From JAUIEH01 sp964483375 (lineage in GTDB: Bacteria; Pseudomonadota; Alphaproteobacteria; Caulobacterales; Maricaulaceae), in assembly GCA_964483375.1 (NCBI GenBank), contig CAZABJ010000002.1, positions 110,487 to 174,486 of the forward strand: DNA of 64,000 bases, written 5' to 3'. The notes beneath the pieces are model-generated. The model was not told where the DNA came from. It saw only the letters and a list, made by a program, of their open reading frames with translations, and did not search any database. The translations under genes were made by a program, and so were the position numbers. This document shows, one piece after another, positions 52,653-61,161 of this stretch; position 1 is the first letter of the stretch, and each line of letters opens with the position of its first letter.

Positions 52653-53693
52653 ATGCCCCTGCGCCTCGCCCTCCCCGCTCTCGCCGCCGCTGCGCTCACC
52701 GGCTGCGCGAGCCTGACCGACCCGGTCCCCACCGCAACCGTCACCCCGGCGCGAGAGACCGTTCGCGTCGCCGGTTCGGGTGATGCAGCCGACGATCCCG
52801 CGCTCTGGGTCGCGCCCGACCCGGCCCAATCGCTTATTCTGGGGACGGACAAAACCGCAGGGCTTTACGTCTTCGAACTCTCCGGCGATGTGCGCCAGTT
52901 CCTGCCCGCGGGGCGGCTGAACAATGTCGACGTCCGGGACGGCTTCCCCTTTGAGGGCCGCGCCGTGCCGCTGGTTGCGGCGACAAACCGGACGACCCGC
53001 ACGCTCGATCTTTTCGTCATCGATCCCGAAACCCGGGAAGTCAGCGCCCCGCCCGGAGGCTCGTTCCCGCTCGATTTCGAAGAACCCTACGGCGTTTGCC
53101 TCTACGCCGCGCCGGACGGGACGTTCCACGTCGGCGCAGGCGACAAAGAAGGCGCCTTCGTACAATTCGAAGTCGCTCACGACGAAAACGGCTTCACCGC
53201 AATCGAACGCCGCCGGCTGGATCTCGGCTCCATCACCGAGGGCTGCGTCTTTGACGACCGCACCGGCGATTTGTTCATCGGCGAAGAGAATGTTGGGATT
53301 TGGCGCTATCCCGCCGACCCGGCCGCCGGAGACGCGCGCGTCAGCGTCGCCGAAGTCAACGGCCGGGAATTCGTCGCCGATATCGAAGGACTGACGATTT
53401 ATCCCCAAGGCGAAGACGGCGGCTATCTCATCGCCTCGGTGCAAGGCGATAACGCCTACGCCTTTTTCCGTCTGCCCCAGGCGGACTATGTCGGACGCAT
53501 TCGCGCGCTGGACAATGGGGAGGCCGGCATCGATGGGACGACCGAAACCGATGGGATCCATGTGAGCAACGCCGCCCTGCCCGGCTTTCCCGCCGGCGTG
53601 CTCATCGTGCAGGACGATGTCGATGATGAAGGCGGCCAGAACTTCAAGCTCATCGATTGGGCGGACATCGCCGCGGCGCTCGGCTTGGAGTAA
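52653..53693 (+). CDS. Beta-propeller phytase (3-phytase), lipoprotein
   Basis: A 346-aa secreted enzyme that releases phosphate from phytate with calcium. The lipobox ALTGC ends the signal peptide at about residue 18. The propeller begins at SGDAADDPALWVAPDPAQSLILGTDKTAGLYVFEL (split here), the family signature DDPAxW...GTDK..GL. NNVDVRDG, VGAGDKEGAFVQFE and FVADIEGLTIY with the calcium-site acidic residues follow. IEGLTIYPQGEDGGYLIASVQGDN and TETDGIHV are the late blades. It is likely anchored at the outer membrane next to the receptor. Confidence 0.93.
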   Translation: MPLRLALPALAAAALTGCASLTDPVPTATVTPARETVRVAGSGDAADDPALWVAPDPAQSLILGTDKTAGLYVFELSGDVRQFLPAGRLNNVDVRDGFPFEGRAVPLVAATNRTTRTLDLFVIDPETREVSAPPGGSFPLDFEEPYGVCLYAAPDGTFHVGAGDKEGAFVQFEVAHDENGFTAIERRRLDLGSITEGCVFDDRTGDLFIGEENVGIWRYPADPAAGDARVSVAEVNGREFVADIEGLTIYPQGEDGGYLIASVQGDNAYAFFRLPQADYVGRIRALDNGEAGIDGTTETDGIHVSNAALPGFPAGVLIVQDDVDDEGGQNFKLIDWADIAAALGLE

Positions 53694-53926
53694 GCGCCTC
53701 CGCGCTTGCGGGCTGGGCCGGCGCAAAAGCGGCGCGCGCCGGCTCTGACTTACCCCAATCCGACCGGGCGGTCTGGCGAAACGCCACGCGTCCCCTTACG
53801 CTGCGGCCCAGCATCGCTGAGCTGCGCTGACCGAGCGCGCGCTTTCGCCCTCTTCGCTTTGTCGACCTGTGCGCCGCAGCATCGCGGCCAGGCGCGGCGG
53901 GGGCGTTCAACGGGGAGAGGGAAACC

Positions 53927-56113
53927 GTGTCGCACCGCGTTCAGATCGCCGGCCTCGACGTCGCCGAAGTTCTTGCGAAGTTTATCGCCGAGGAAGCCCT
54001 GCCAGGCCTCGGCGTCGATCCTGACCGCTTTTGGGGCGGCTTCGCCCAACTTTTGAGCGACTTCGCGCCGCGCAACCGGGCGCTCCTGGACGTGCGCGAA
54101 GACTTGCAAACGCAAATCGACGCCTGGCACGTCGCCCGACGCGGCAAGCCGATCGACCCGGCCGAGTACCGCGCTTTTCTTGAGAGCATCGGCTATCTCT
54201 TGCCTGAGGGGCCGGCTTTTCACATTGATACCGAGAATGTCGACGAAGAGATCGCGCACATTCCTGGACCGCAGCTCGTGGTGCCGGTGATGAACGCGCG
54301 CTACGCCCTGAACGCGGCCAACGCGCGCTGGGGCAGTCTCTATGACGCGCTTTATGGCTCCGACGTCATTCCTGAAACCGACGGGGCGGAGCGCGCGGGC
54401 GGATACAACCCTGTCCGCGGCGCGAAAGTCATCGCCTTTGCGCGCTCGGTCTTGGACGAGGCGGCGGCTTTGAAAGACGGCTCCCACGCCGATGCGGTCG
54501 CCTATCAGGTCGCCGACGGCCGCCTCGAAATCAGGTTGCGTTCCGGCGCAGTCACCGGGCTTGACGACGCGACCCAGTACGTAGGCCGCCGCGACGGGCC
54601 TGATGGGCTTGCTGCGGTGCTGTTGCGCAAGCACGGCCTGCATTTGGAAATCCAAATCGATCCTAAGCACCCCATCGGCGCAGTCGACCCCGCCGGGGTG
54701 TCCGACCTGCTGCTCGAGGCCGCCATCACCACCATCATGGATGCGGAGGATTCCGTCGCTGCAGTCGATGCTGAGGACAAAACGGCCGTCTACCGCAATT
54801 GGCTGGGCCTGATGAAAGGCGATTTGGCGGAAACCTTCATGAAGGGCGGCGAGGCGGTCGCCAGGCGGTTGAACGAAGACCGGGCCTATATCGGCGCGGA
54901 TGGGGAAGCCCTCTCCCTCCCCGGGCGCAGCCTCATGCTCATCCGCAATGTCGGGCATCTCATGACCACTGACGCCATCCGGCTGCCCAGCGGCGAAGAG
55001 GCTCCGGAAGGTCTGATGGATGCGATGGTCACAACGCTCATCGCGATGCACGACCTGCGCAGCACCGGCGACCTGCAAAACAGCCGCACCGGTTCGGTCT
55101 ATGTCGTTAAGCCGAAGATGCACGGCCCCGACGAAGTCGCTTTCGCTGAGGAGACCTTCGCACGCGTCGAGGAGGTGCTCGGCCTGCCTGCGAACACCGT
55201 CAAGATTGGCATCATGGATGAAGAGCGCCGCACCACGGTGAACCTGCGCGCCTGCATTCGGGCGGCGAAATCGCGGGTGATCTTCATCAACACGGGCTTT
55301 TTGGACCGCACTGGCGATGAGATCCACACCTCCATGGAGGCCGGCGCCATGGTGCGTAAGAACGCCATGAAAGCCACCGCTTGGATCAAGGCCTATGAGG
55401 ACGCCAATGTGGACGCGGGCCTCGCCTGCGGCTTGGCGGGCCGGGCCCAGATCGGCAAAGGCATGTGGGCGGCGCCGGATCGCATGGCCGCAATGCTGGA
55501 AGAAAAGATCGCCCATCCCCAGGCCGGCGCGAATACCGCTTGGGCCCCCTCGCCCACCGCGGCCACGCTTCATGCGCTGCACTATCACACCGTGGACGTG
55601 CGGGCGCGTCAGCAAGAACTCGCCAAGCGCCCCCGCGCGTCGCTTGACGATATTCTCACCCCGCCGCTTGCGGCCAATCCGAAATGGTCCGCTGAAGACA
55701 TCCGCGAGGAGTTGGAGAACAACGCCCAGGGCATTCTGGGCTATGTGGTGCGCTGGGTGGAGCAAGGGGTGGGCTGCTCGAAAGTCCCCGATATCAACGA
55801 CATCGGCTTAATGGAGGACCGCGCCACCTTGCGGATTTCCAGCCAACACATCGCCAACTGGCTGCATCACGAAATCTGCAACGCCGAGCAGGTCCGCGCG
55901 GTGATGGAGAAAATGGCCGCGGTGGTGGACGCCCAAAACGCCGGCGATCCGAACTACCGCCCCATGTCCCCCGATTTCGACGGTTCGGTCGCTTTCCAAA
56001 CCGCCCTCGACCTTGTGTTCAAAGGCCGCGAGCAACCCTCCGGCTACACCGAGCCCCTCCTCCACGCCCGCCGCCGCGCGTTCAAACAGGCCCGCGAGAC
56101 CGCTGGGGCGTGA
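53927..56113 (+). CDS. glcB: Malate synthase G
   Basis: A 728-aa monomeric malate synthase, condensing glyoxylate with acetyl-CoA in the glyoxylate bypass. Characteristic stretches are HIPGPQLVVPVMNARYALNAANARWGSLYDALYGSD, VAEAL-type insert region, KPKMHGPDEVAFAEETFARVEEVLGLP, KIGIMDEERRTTVNLRACI (catalytic Arg/Glu region), GFLDRTGDEIHTSMEAG and the C-terminal GYVVRWVEQGVGCSKVPDINDIGLMEDRATLRISSQHIANWLHH. These are shown only to identify the family. The start is GTG with GGGGAGAGGG upstream. No isocitrate lyase is in the window; isocitrate dehydrogenase is the convergent neighbour. Confidence 0.96.
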   Translation: MSHRVQIAGLDVAEVLAKFIAEEALPGLGVDPDRFWGGFAQLLSDFAPRNRALLDVREDLQTQIDAWHVARRGKPIDPAEYRAFLESIGYLLPEGPAFHIDTENVDEEIAHIPGPQLVVPVMNARYALNAANARWGSLYDALYGSDVIPETDGAERAGGYNPVRGAKVIAFARSVLDEAAALKDGSHADAVAYQVADGRLEIRLRSGAVTGLDDATQYVGRRDGPDGLAAVLLRKHGLHLEIQIDPKHPIGAVDPAGVSDLLLEAAITTIMDAEDSVAAVDAEDKTAVYRNWLGLMKGDLAETFMKGGEAVARRLNEDRAYIGADGEALSLPGRSLMLIRNVGHLMTTDAIRLPSGEEAPEGLMDAMVTTLIAMHDLRSTGDLQNSRTGSVYVVKPKMHGPDEVAFAEETFARVEEVLGLPANTVKIGIMDEERRTTVNLRACIRAAKSRVIFINTGFLDRTGDEIHTSMEAGAMVRKNAMKATAWIKAYEDANVDAGLACGLAGRAQIGKGMWAAPDRMAAMLEEKIAHPQAGANTAWAPSPTAATLHALHYHTVDVRARQQELAKRPRASLDDILTPPLAANPKWSAEDIREELENNAQGILGYVVRWVEQGVGCSKVPDINDIGLMEDRATLRISSQHIANWLHHEICNAEQVRAVMEKMAAVVDAQNAGDPNYRPMSPDFDGSVAFQTALDLVFKGREQPSGYTEPLLHARRRAFKQARETAGA

Positions 56114-56164
56114 GTGAGCGATAGGCGGGGCGGCCTCGTCCCAGGCCCCGCTGTTTGCGGCGCG

Positions 56165-57664
56165 TTACTGGCCCTGGCCGAGGGAGAAGCCGAGCTCTCC
56201 GTCAAAGGTGTAGAGGTTTTCGGTCTTGATGAACGCGACGCCCGCCTCCGCCATGGCCGAGAGGAGCCCGGCGACGGCCTTTCCATCAGGCTCGCCGCTC
56301 TGTTCCGCCATAAACCGACAGCGCCAATGGTCGGTGCAGAATGTTTCCGGCAGCCCTTCCGGCCAAACCTTGACGCCGCGATTGGTGAGCATCAGCAGCT
56401 CGAACGGCGCGCCATGCGCAGCCGCCTTGAGTTCCTCGGCAAGGGCGGAAGGCGTCGCCCGAGACGAGACGAACACATCGACGCCGACGAGCTTTTTGTC
56501 GGCGTCCGGCCGCGGCGCGGTCTCGGTCAAAATCGGCGGTTGGCCGCCTTTGAAAGATGCGGCGGGCAGTATTTTCGGGCGATCGCCGAGACGCGCGATG
56601 ACTTCGTCGGCGAAGGCTTGGGTGCCGACGCGCGCCTGCGAGGCGCCCTCCCGGAAGATGTCCGCGGTATGAACGCCGTCCTCCAAGGTCTTTAGCCACG
56701 CATTGCGAATCCGTTCGGCCGCCTCGGTCTGGCTGAGATGGACCAGCATCATCACCCCGGCCATAAGGAGCCCCGAGGGGTTGGCCATGTCTTGGCCGGC
56801 GATGTCCGGGGCGGAGCCGTGAATCGCCTCAAACATCGCGCAATGGGCGCCGATATTCGCCGAGGGGCCAAGCCCCACCGAGCCCGAAATCTCAGCCGCG
56901 ATATCGGAGATGATGTCGCCATACAGATTGGTGGTGACGATGACGTCGAAGCGCTCAGGTCGGTTGGCGAGCCGCGCCGCGCCGATATCGATGATCCAAT
57001 GATCGTTCTCGATCTCAGGATATTCGGGAGCGATTTCGTCGAAGACCTTATGAAAGAGGCCATCCGTCAGCTTCATAATATTGTCTTTGGAGAAACAGCT
57101 GACTTTCTTGCGGTTGTTGGCGCGGGCGTATTCGAACGCATAGCGGATAATCCGCTCCGTGCCCGGACGGGAAACGAGCTTCAGGCACTGATAGACCTCT
57201 TCGGTCTGGCGGTGCTCGATGCCGGCGTAGAGATCCTCTTCGTTCTCGCGGACGACCACCACATCCATCTCGGGGTGATTGCTGACGACGAAGGGCGCGA
57301 AGGAGGTGCAGGGTCGCAAGTTGGCGAACAAGCCCAGCGACTTCCGCATGGTGACGTTGAGGCTCTTAAAACCGCCGCCCTGGGGCGTCGTGATCGGCGC
57401 TTTGAAGAACACCCGTGTGCGGCGGAGGCTGTCCCACACGTCCGGCGTCACCCCGGACGAATGCCCCGCTTTGTAGACCCGCTCGCCAATCTCAATGGTC
57501 TCGAAGTCGAGCTTTGCACCCCCGGCCTCGAGCACTTTCACCGCCGCCGTCATAATCTCAGGCCCGATCCCGTCGCCATAGGCGATCGTGACCGGCGCTG
57601 CGCCTCCGGCGTACTCAACGGCGTTAAGGCTGGAAGAGGCGTCAGCCCCGGTGGTGGCGTTCAT
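56165..57664 (-). CDS. icd: Isocitrate dehydrogenase, long form with C-terminal extension
   Basis: A 499-aa decarboxylating dehydrogenase. Catalytic core residues ~20-345: IAYGDGIGPEIMTAAVKVLEAGG, FKAPITTPQGGGFKSLNVTMRKSLGLFANLRPC (Ser/Asn/Arg substrate loop), VVVRENEEDLYAGIEH, and NLYGDIISDIAAEISGSVGLGPSANIG (metal-binding Asp pair). About 150 extra residues follow (~350-499), as in the Thermus-type isocitrate dehydrogenases, which include KKLVGVDVFVSSRATPSALAEEL and a second small fold. It faces malate synthase across 51 bp, at the branch point between the TCA cycle and the glyoxylate shunt. Cofactor (NADP) is assumed from the family. Confidence 0.92.
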   Translation of the reverse strand: MNATTGADASSSLNAVEYAGGAAPVTIAYGDGIGPEIMTAAVKVLEAGGAKLDFETIEIGERVYKAGHSSGVTPDVWDSLRRTRVFFKAPITTPQGGGFKSLNVTMRKSLGLFANLRPCTSFAPFVVSNHPEMDVVVVRENEEDLYAGIEHRQTEEVYQCLKLVSRPGTERIIRYAFEYARANNRKKVSCFSKDNIMKLTDGLFHKVFDEIAPEYPEIENDHWIIDIGAARLANRPERFDVIVTTNLYGDIISDIAAEISGSVGLGPSANIGAHCAMFEAIHGSAPDIAGQDMANPSGLLMAGVMMLVHLSQTEAAERIRNAWLKTLEDGVHTADIFREGASQARVGTQAFADEVIARLGDRPKILPAASFKGGQPPILTETAPRPDADKKLVGVDVFVSSRATPSALAEELKAAAHGAPFELLMLTNRGVKVWPEGLPETFCTDHWRCRFMAEQSGEPDGKAVAGLLSAMAEAGVAFIKTENLYTFDGELGFSLGQGQ

Positions 57665-57879
57665 TACATCTGCTCTGAGCTGAGCCCCTGAGCGCTCTCA
57701 GGGGAAATGGGAGATTTGCCGAGTGACAGCGGACTGTGCGGCGCTCTTCCGCTGAGCGGCTGAAAGGCGTTGATAGCATGGCGGAGCCGCAGGGGAACCG
57801 GATGATGCGCTTGCGAGCCGTCGCTTGACAACGCCTCCCCAGACTGTCGATTGAACCTGTTTTGGAGAAGGACGTGGAT

Positions 57880-58440
57880 ATGACCAGATTTCTCGCCCTC
57901 GCGTTAATCGGCGCCGCAGCGGCCTGCGCGCCCAGTCAGAGGGCGGCTTCTCCTGCGGTTGCGCCCACAACGCCCCACCGCGCGGCGGATGCGACGGCCG
58001 AGATCATCAATGTCCGCGGCGAAACCATAGGCTCGGCGCTTTTCTATCAGGGGACGGAAGGCGTCGTGATCCGGCTCGCCGTCAACGGCTTAACCCCGGG
58101 CGTGCACGGGATGCATTTTCACGCTGCGGGCACATGCGAAGACGCCGCGGACGGATTTCAGGCCACGGGCGGGCATATCATGCCGCTTGGCAGACCCCAT
58201 GGGTTCATGCACCCCGAAGGCCCCCATGCGGGCAATCTGCCGAACCTGATCGTGCATTCCGACGGCACGGCCGTGGTCGAGCTCTATTCCAGCCTCGTAC
58301 AGGTTTCTGACGGCGAGGCCGCTCTCCTGGATGACGACGGATCCACGCTGATTATCCATGAGAACGAAGACGATCATCTCACGCAGCCCATCGGCGGGGC
58401 CGGCGGCAGGATCGCGTGCGGCGTCGTACAATCGAATTGA
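57880..58440 (+). CDS. sodC: Cu/Zn superoxide dismutase, lipoprotein, with zinc-ligand substitution
   Basis: A 186-aa periplasmic superoxide dismutase. Lipobox AAAAC near residue 16. Cu ligands are His79 and His81 (GVHGMHFHAAGTC), His99 (GGHIMPL, also the bridge) and His160. Zn ligands are His99, His107 and His116, but the fourth ligand (usually Asp in HAGDLPN) is Asn119 in HAGNLPN. Disulfide Cys86-Cys180 and Arg177 (GGRIACGVV) are present. The start at ATG 57880 has GGAGAAGGA upstream. Separated from isocitrate dehydrogenase by a divergent 215-bp promoter region. Confidence 0.92.
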   Translation: MTRFLALALIGAAAACAPSQRAASPAVAPTTPHRAADATAEIINVRGETIGSALFYQGTEGVVIRLAVNGLTPGVHGMHFHAAGTCEDAADGFQATGGHIMPLGRPHGFMHPEGPHAGNLPNLIVHSDGTAVVELYSSLVQVSDGEAALLDDDGSTLIIHENEDDHLTQPIGGAGGRIACGVVQSN

Positions 58441-58523
58441 TCCGCCCAACACGCTGTTTCGGCGAGCTTCGCGGCTGAACGTCTGGTGCGTTCGGGGCCG
58501 GCTTTCGCGCGTGAGCGACTAAA

Positions 58524-58541
58524 GTGTCAAACGCCTGTGAC
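58524..58541 (+). promoter_or_regulatory. Putative PhoB box before the alkaline phosphatase
   Basis: GTGTCAA (58524-58530), ACGC, CTGTGAC (58535-58541). Compared with CTGTCAT-N4-CTGTCAC, five of seven and six of seven bases agree, at the right 11-bp spacing. It is 50 bp upstream of the ATG. Its company with an enzyme for phosphate release and the similar box at 49650 makes it credible. Confidence 0.5.
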
Positions 58542-58591
58542 AAAGCGCTGCTACCTGTCGTTTCAACACAGAAGTCAGAGGAGCTCCGCGG

Positions 58592-60181
58592 ATGTCTATT
58601 CGTCTCGCCAGCGGCGCGATCGTTGTTCCGGCGGCGCTTGTGTTGTCGTCCTGCGCCCATGACAGGGCGGCGCCCGAGCCGAGCCCGGAAGCCGGCGCGC
58701 GCAATGTGATTTTGATGGTCTCCGACGGCATCGGGTTCAATGGTTGGCTCGCCGTCGACTATTACCAAGGCCTCGCAGGAACTCAGTCCTACCAAGCGGC
58801 GCGCCCGGACGGCACGGTCCCCGTCGTCTTCGGCCTCGCCCATGACGCCCTTAATCTGGTGGACGCTGAGGGGATGTTGCTGCCGAGCGGCGCCGATCTG
58901 AGCCTGGCCGCCGGCGCCGTTGAACAGGGCTACGACCCGACCACCCGTTGGAACCGCTTCGAAAACGCCTTCCGCAACGACTACGCGCCTGTCAGCCAGC
59001 GCTACACCTCTTACACGGACAGCGCGGCGGCCGGCACGGCGCTGATGGCGGGCCGGAAAACCGCCAATGGCCGCATCAATATGGACTGGCGGGGCGAAGA
59101 GCGCTTTCGAACCATCGCCGAGATTGCGATGGATCAAGGCCGAGCGGCGGGTTCGGTCGCCTCGGTGATGGTGTCGCACGCCACCCCCGCCGCCGTGATC
59201 GCGCACAACGTCTCGCGCAACAACTATGTCGACATTTTCAATGAGATGGCGGCGAGCGATCTCGACGTGATCATGGGCGCGGGCCATCCGCTCTACGACC
59301 ATAGCGGCGCCGCCATAGAGCCAGAAACGGACGAGGCCTATCAGTTCGTCGGCGGCGCGGAGACGCTGAGCGCGCTGACGAGCGAAGCCGGGCTGAACGG
59401 GTTCACTTTCATCGACGCCCGCGAGGACTTCGAGGCGCTGGCCTCGGGCGAGGCCATTCCGGATCGGGTCGTCGGCATCGTGCGCTCGGGCTCCACCCTG
59501 CAGGCCCTTCGCGAGGACCTTCCCGCGGCGGACACGCCGTCGGGCATGGCTTTCAATGCGGGCGTCCCGAACCTGGCGACGATGACCGTCGGCGCACTGA
59601 ACGTCTTGGACCAGAACGAAAACGGCTTCTTTCTCATGGCCGAAGGCGGCGCCGTCGACTGGATGGGTCACGCCAACAACATGCCGCGCTTCATCGAGGA
59701 GCAGATCGCCTTCAACGCCGCCGTTGACGCCGTCATCGCATGGGTTGAGGAGAATTCGAGCTGGGACGAAACCTTGCTCATCATCACCTCGGATCACGAA
59801 TGCGGCGGGATCTGGGGCGAAGGCTCTTGGACCAACAGCCAAGGCGGTCCGGTCGCCGCCGACAGAAGCGATGAAGCGCTCCAATCCGCGCGGTTCGACC
59901 CGAGGGAAGACACGTTCAACGCATTTCTCGCCGTGCAGGATCGCGGCGCGGGCGTGATGCCCGGCTATCAGTGGGCCTCGCCGAACCACACCAACGAACT
60001 CGTGCCCTTATGGGCGATCGGCCATGGCGCTGAACGCTTCGCTCAGTTCGCCCGCACCGATCTCACCGCAGCGGAGCTGTGGGGCGAACCTTACGGATGG
60101 GACGGCGCTTTCGTGGACAACACGGCGGTGTTCCACGTCATGAACGAGGTCCTTGCGGCGGGCGCACAGGCTCGGCGCTAA
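58592..60181 (+). CDS. Alkaline phosphatase, lipoprotein
   Basis: A 529-aa PhoA-superfamily enzyme. The signal peptide ends at a lipobox (VLSSC, about residue 20). NVILMVSDGIGF carries the metal-binding Asp, and YTDSAAAGTALMAG the nucleophile Ser (about residue 145). AEGGAVDWMGHANN, LLIITSDHECGG and NHTNELVPLWAIGHGAE complete the three-metal site with Asp/His ligands. AGAGGAG lies nine bases before the ATG. It has its own Pho-box-like repeat. With the phytase, it would hydrolyse organic phosphates outside the inner membrane. Confidence 0.93.
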   Translation: MSIRLASGAIVVPAALVLSSCAHDRAAPEPSPEAGARNVILMVSDGIGFNGWLAVDYYQGLAGTQSYQAARPDGTVPVVFGLAHDALNLVDAEGMLLPSGADLSLAAGAVEQGYDPTTRWNRFENAFRNDYAPVSQRYTSYTDSAAAGTALMAGRKTANGRINMDWRGEERFRTIAEIAMDQGRAAGSVASVMVSHATPAAVIAHNVSRNNYVDIFNEMAASDLDVIMGAGHPLYDHSGAAIEPETDEAYQFVGGAETLSALTSEAGLNGFTFIDAREDFEALASGEAIPDRVVGIVRSGSTLQALREDLPAADTPSGMAFNAGVPNLATMTVGALNVLDQNENGFFLMAEGGAVDWMGHANNMPRFIEEQIAFNAAVDAVIAWVEENSSWDETLLIITSDHECGGIWGEGSWTNSQGGPVAADRSDEALQSARFDPREDTFNAFLAVQDRGAGVMPGYQWASPNHTNELVPLWAIGHGAERFAQFARTDLTAAELWGEPYGWDGAFVDNTAVFHVMNEVLAAGAQARR

Positions 60182-60210
60182 CGCTGCTTTTGAGAGCGCG
60201 AAAGGCCCGC

Positions 60211-61161
60211 TCACGTCTTGGACAGGGCTCGAGCCAGCGCCTCAACAGCCGCGTGACGGCCCTCGAACACATATTCCGGCTGAAACACCGCAACGGGACG
60301 TTCCGTCCGTTTTTGCAGATCTGCGGCCGCATCCAGCGCTTGTTTGGTCGGCAGATACAGAGCCGCCTCTCCCCCCGGCTCAATGTGGGCGAGAGGGGCG
60401 CCATAGGTCTCCTCAAGATGTGACGAAAGCGCCTTGGCGTCGGCGGGCGCGGCGAAGCGGACGAAGCGCTTGTCGCTCCGCGACGCCGACACCCGCGCGA
60501 TGAGACGCTCAAGCGCTGCGAAGTCCGCCTCTCGCCACGTGGCGTTTAAAGACGCTGCGGCGTACACGGAGCTTTCAAGCAATTTGGGGCGTATCGCCTT
60601 TAGCTGGTTGGCGCGAAGCGTGGCCCCCGTGCTGGTGATATCAACGATGATGTCAGCCTCGCCATTGGCCGGAGCCGCTTCGGTTGCACCGGCGCTGTTG
60701 GCGATGGTGAAATCGTTGAGGCCAAGCTCGGCGAATTTCCGACGGGTCACGTTGATGTACTTGGTCGCAACGCGGGGCGAGCGCTTCAGTTTCGCGCGGA
60801 TGCCCTCGAAGACCTCCGGAAGATCCGCCATCGTCGCAACGTCGATCCAAGCCGTTGGCACGGCGACGATGAGGTCAGCGCGACCAAAGTCGAACGCCTC
60901 CAAGAACAGGATCGAATCCTCGACCTGTCCATGCTCATAGATCAAGTCCTTGCCGGTAATACCGCAATGAAGCTCGCCGCTATGCAGCCGCTTTGCGATT
61001 TCGTTCGGAGGCAAAAGGCTTACGCGTACGTCCGCCATCCCGTCTATGCGCGCCGAATAGCTCCGGGATCCCCCGGTCTTCACCGCGGCGTCGACATTGG
61101 CGAAGAGGTCGAGCGTGGGCTGATGAATGCGTCCCTTAGACGGAATGCCGAGTTCAAGCAT
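60211..61161 (-). CDS. hisG: ATP phosphoribosyltransferase catalytic subunit HisG
   Basis: A 316-aa enzyme for the first step of histidine synthesis. LELGIPSKGRIHQPTLDLF, CGITGKDLIYEHGQ, VATKYINVTRRKF and the PRPP-binding GEADIIVDITSTGATLRAN are present. Length is odd: the short form (paired with HisZ) is usually near 210-230 aa. Here the extra C-terminal ~90 residues (from RFVRFAAPADAKAL) do not look like the long-form histidine-binding domain I know. The gene overlaps hisZ by eight bases, so it is co-translated with the regulatory subunit. Confidence 0.93.
   Translation of the reverse strand: MLELGIPSKGRIHQPTLDLFANVDAAVKTGGSRSYSARIDGMADVRVSLLPPNEIAKRLHSGELHCGITGKDLIYEHGQVEDSILFLEAFDFGRADLIVAVPTAWIDVATMADLPEVFEGIRAKLKRSPRVATKYINVTRRKFAELGLNDFTIANSAGATEAAPANGEADIIVDITSTGATLRANQLKAIRPKLLESSVYAAASLNATWREADFAALERLIARVSASRSDKRFVRFAAPADAKALSSHLEETYGAPLAHIEPGGEAALYLPTKQALDAAADLQKRTERPVAVFQPEYVFEGRHAAVEALARALSKT

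Noticed and set aside
53750..55765. Long minus-strand open frame of 671 codons
   Set aside because: It lies antisense to malate synthase G, has His/Arg/Gly-rich composition typical of GC-rich shadow frames, and no recognisable domain.
58379..59989. Long minus-strand open frame of 536 codons
   Set aside because: Antisense to the alkaline phosphatase, which has all catalytic motifs; composition is that of a shadow frame.
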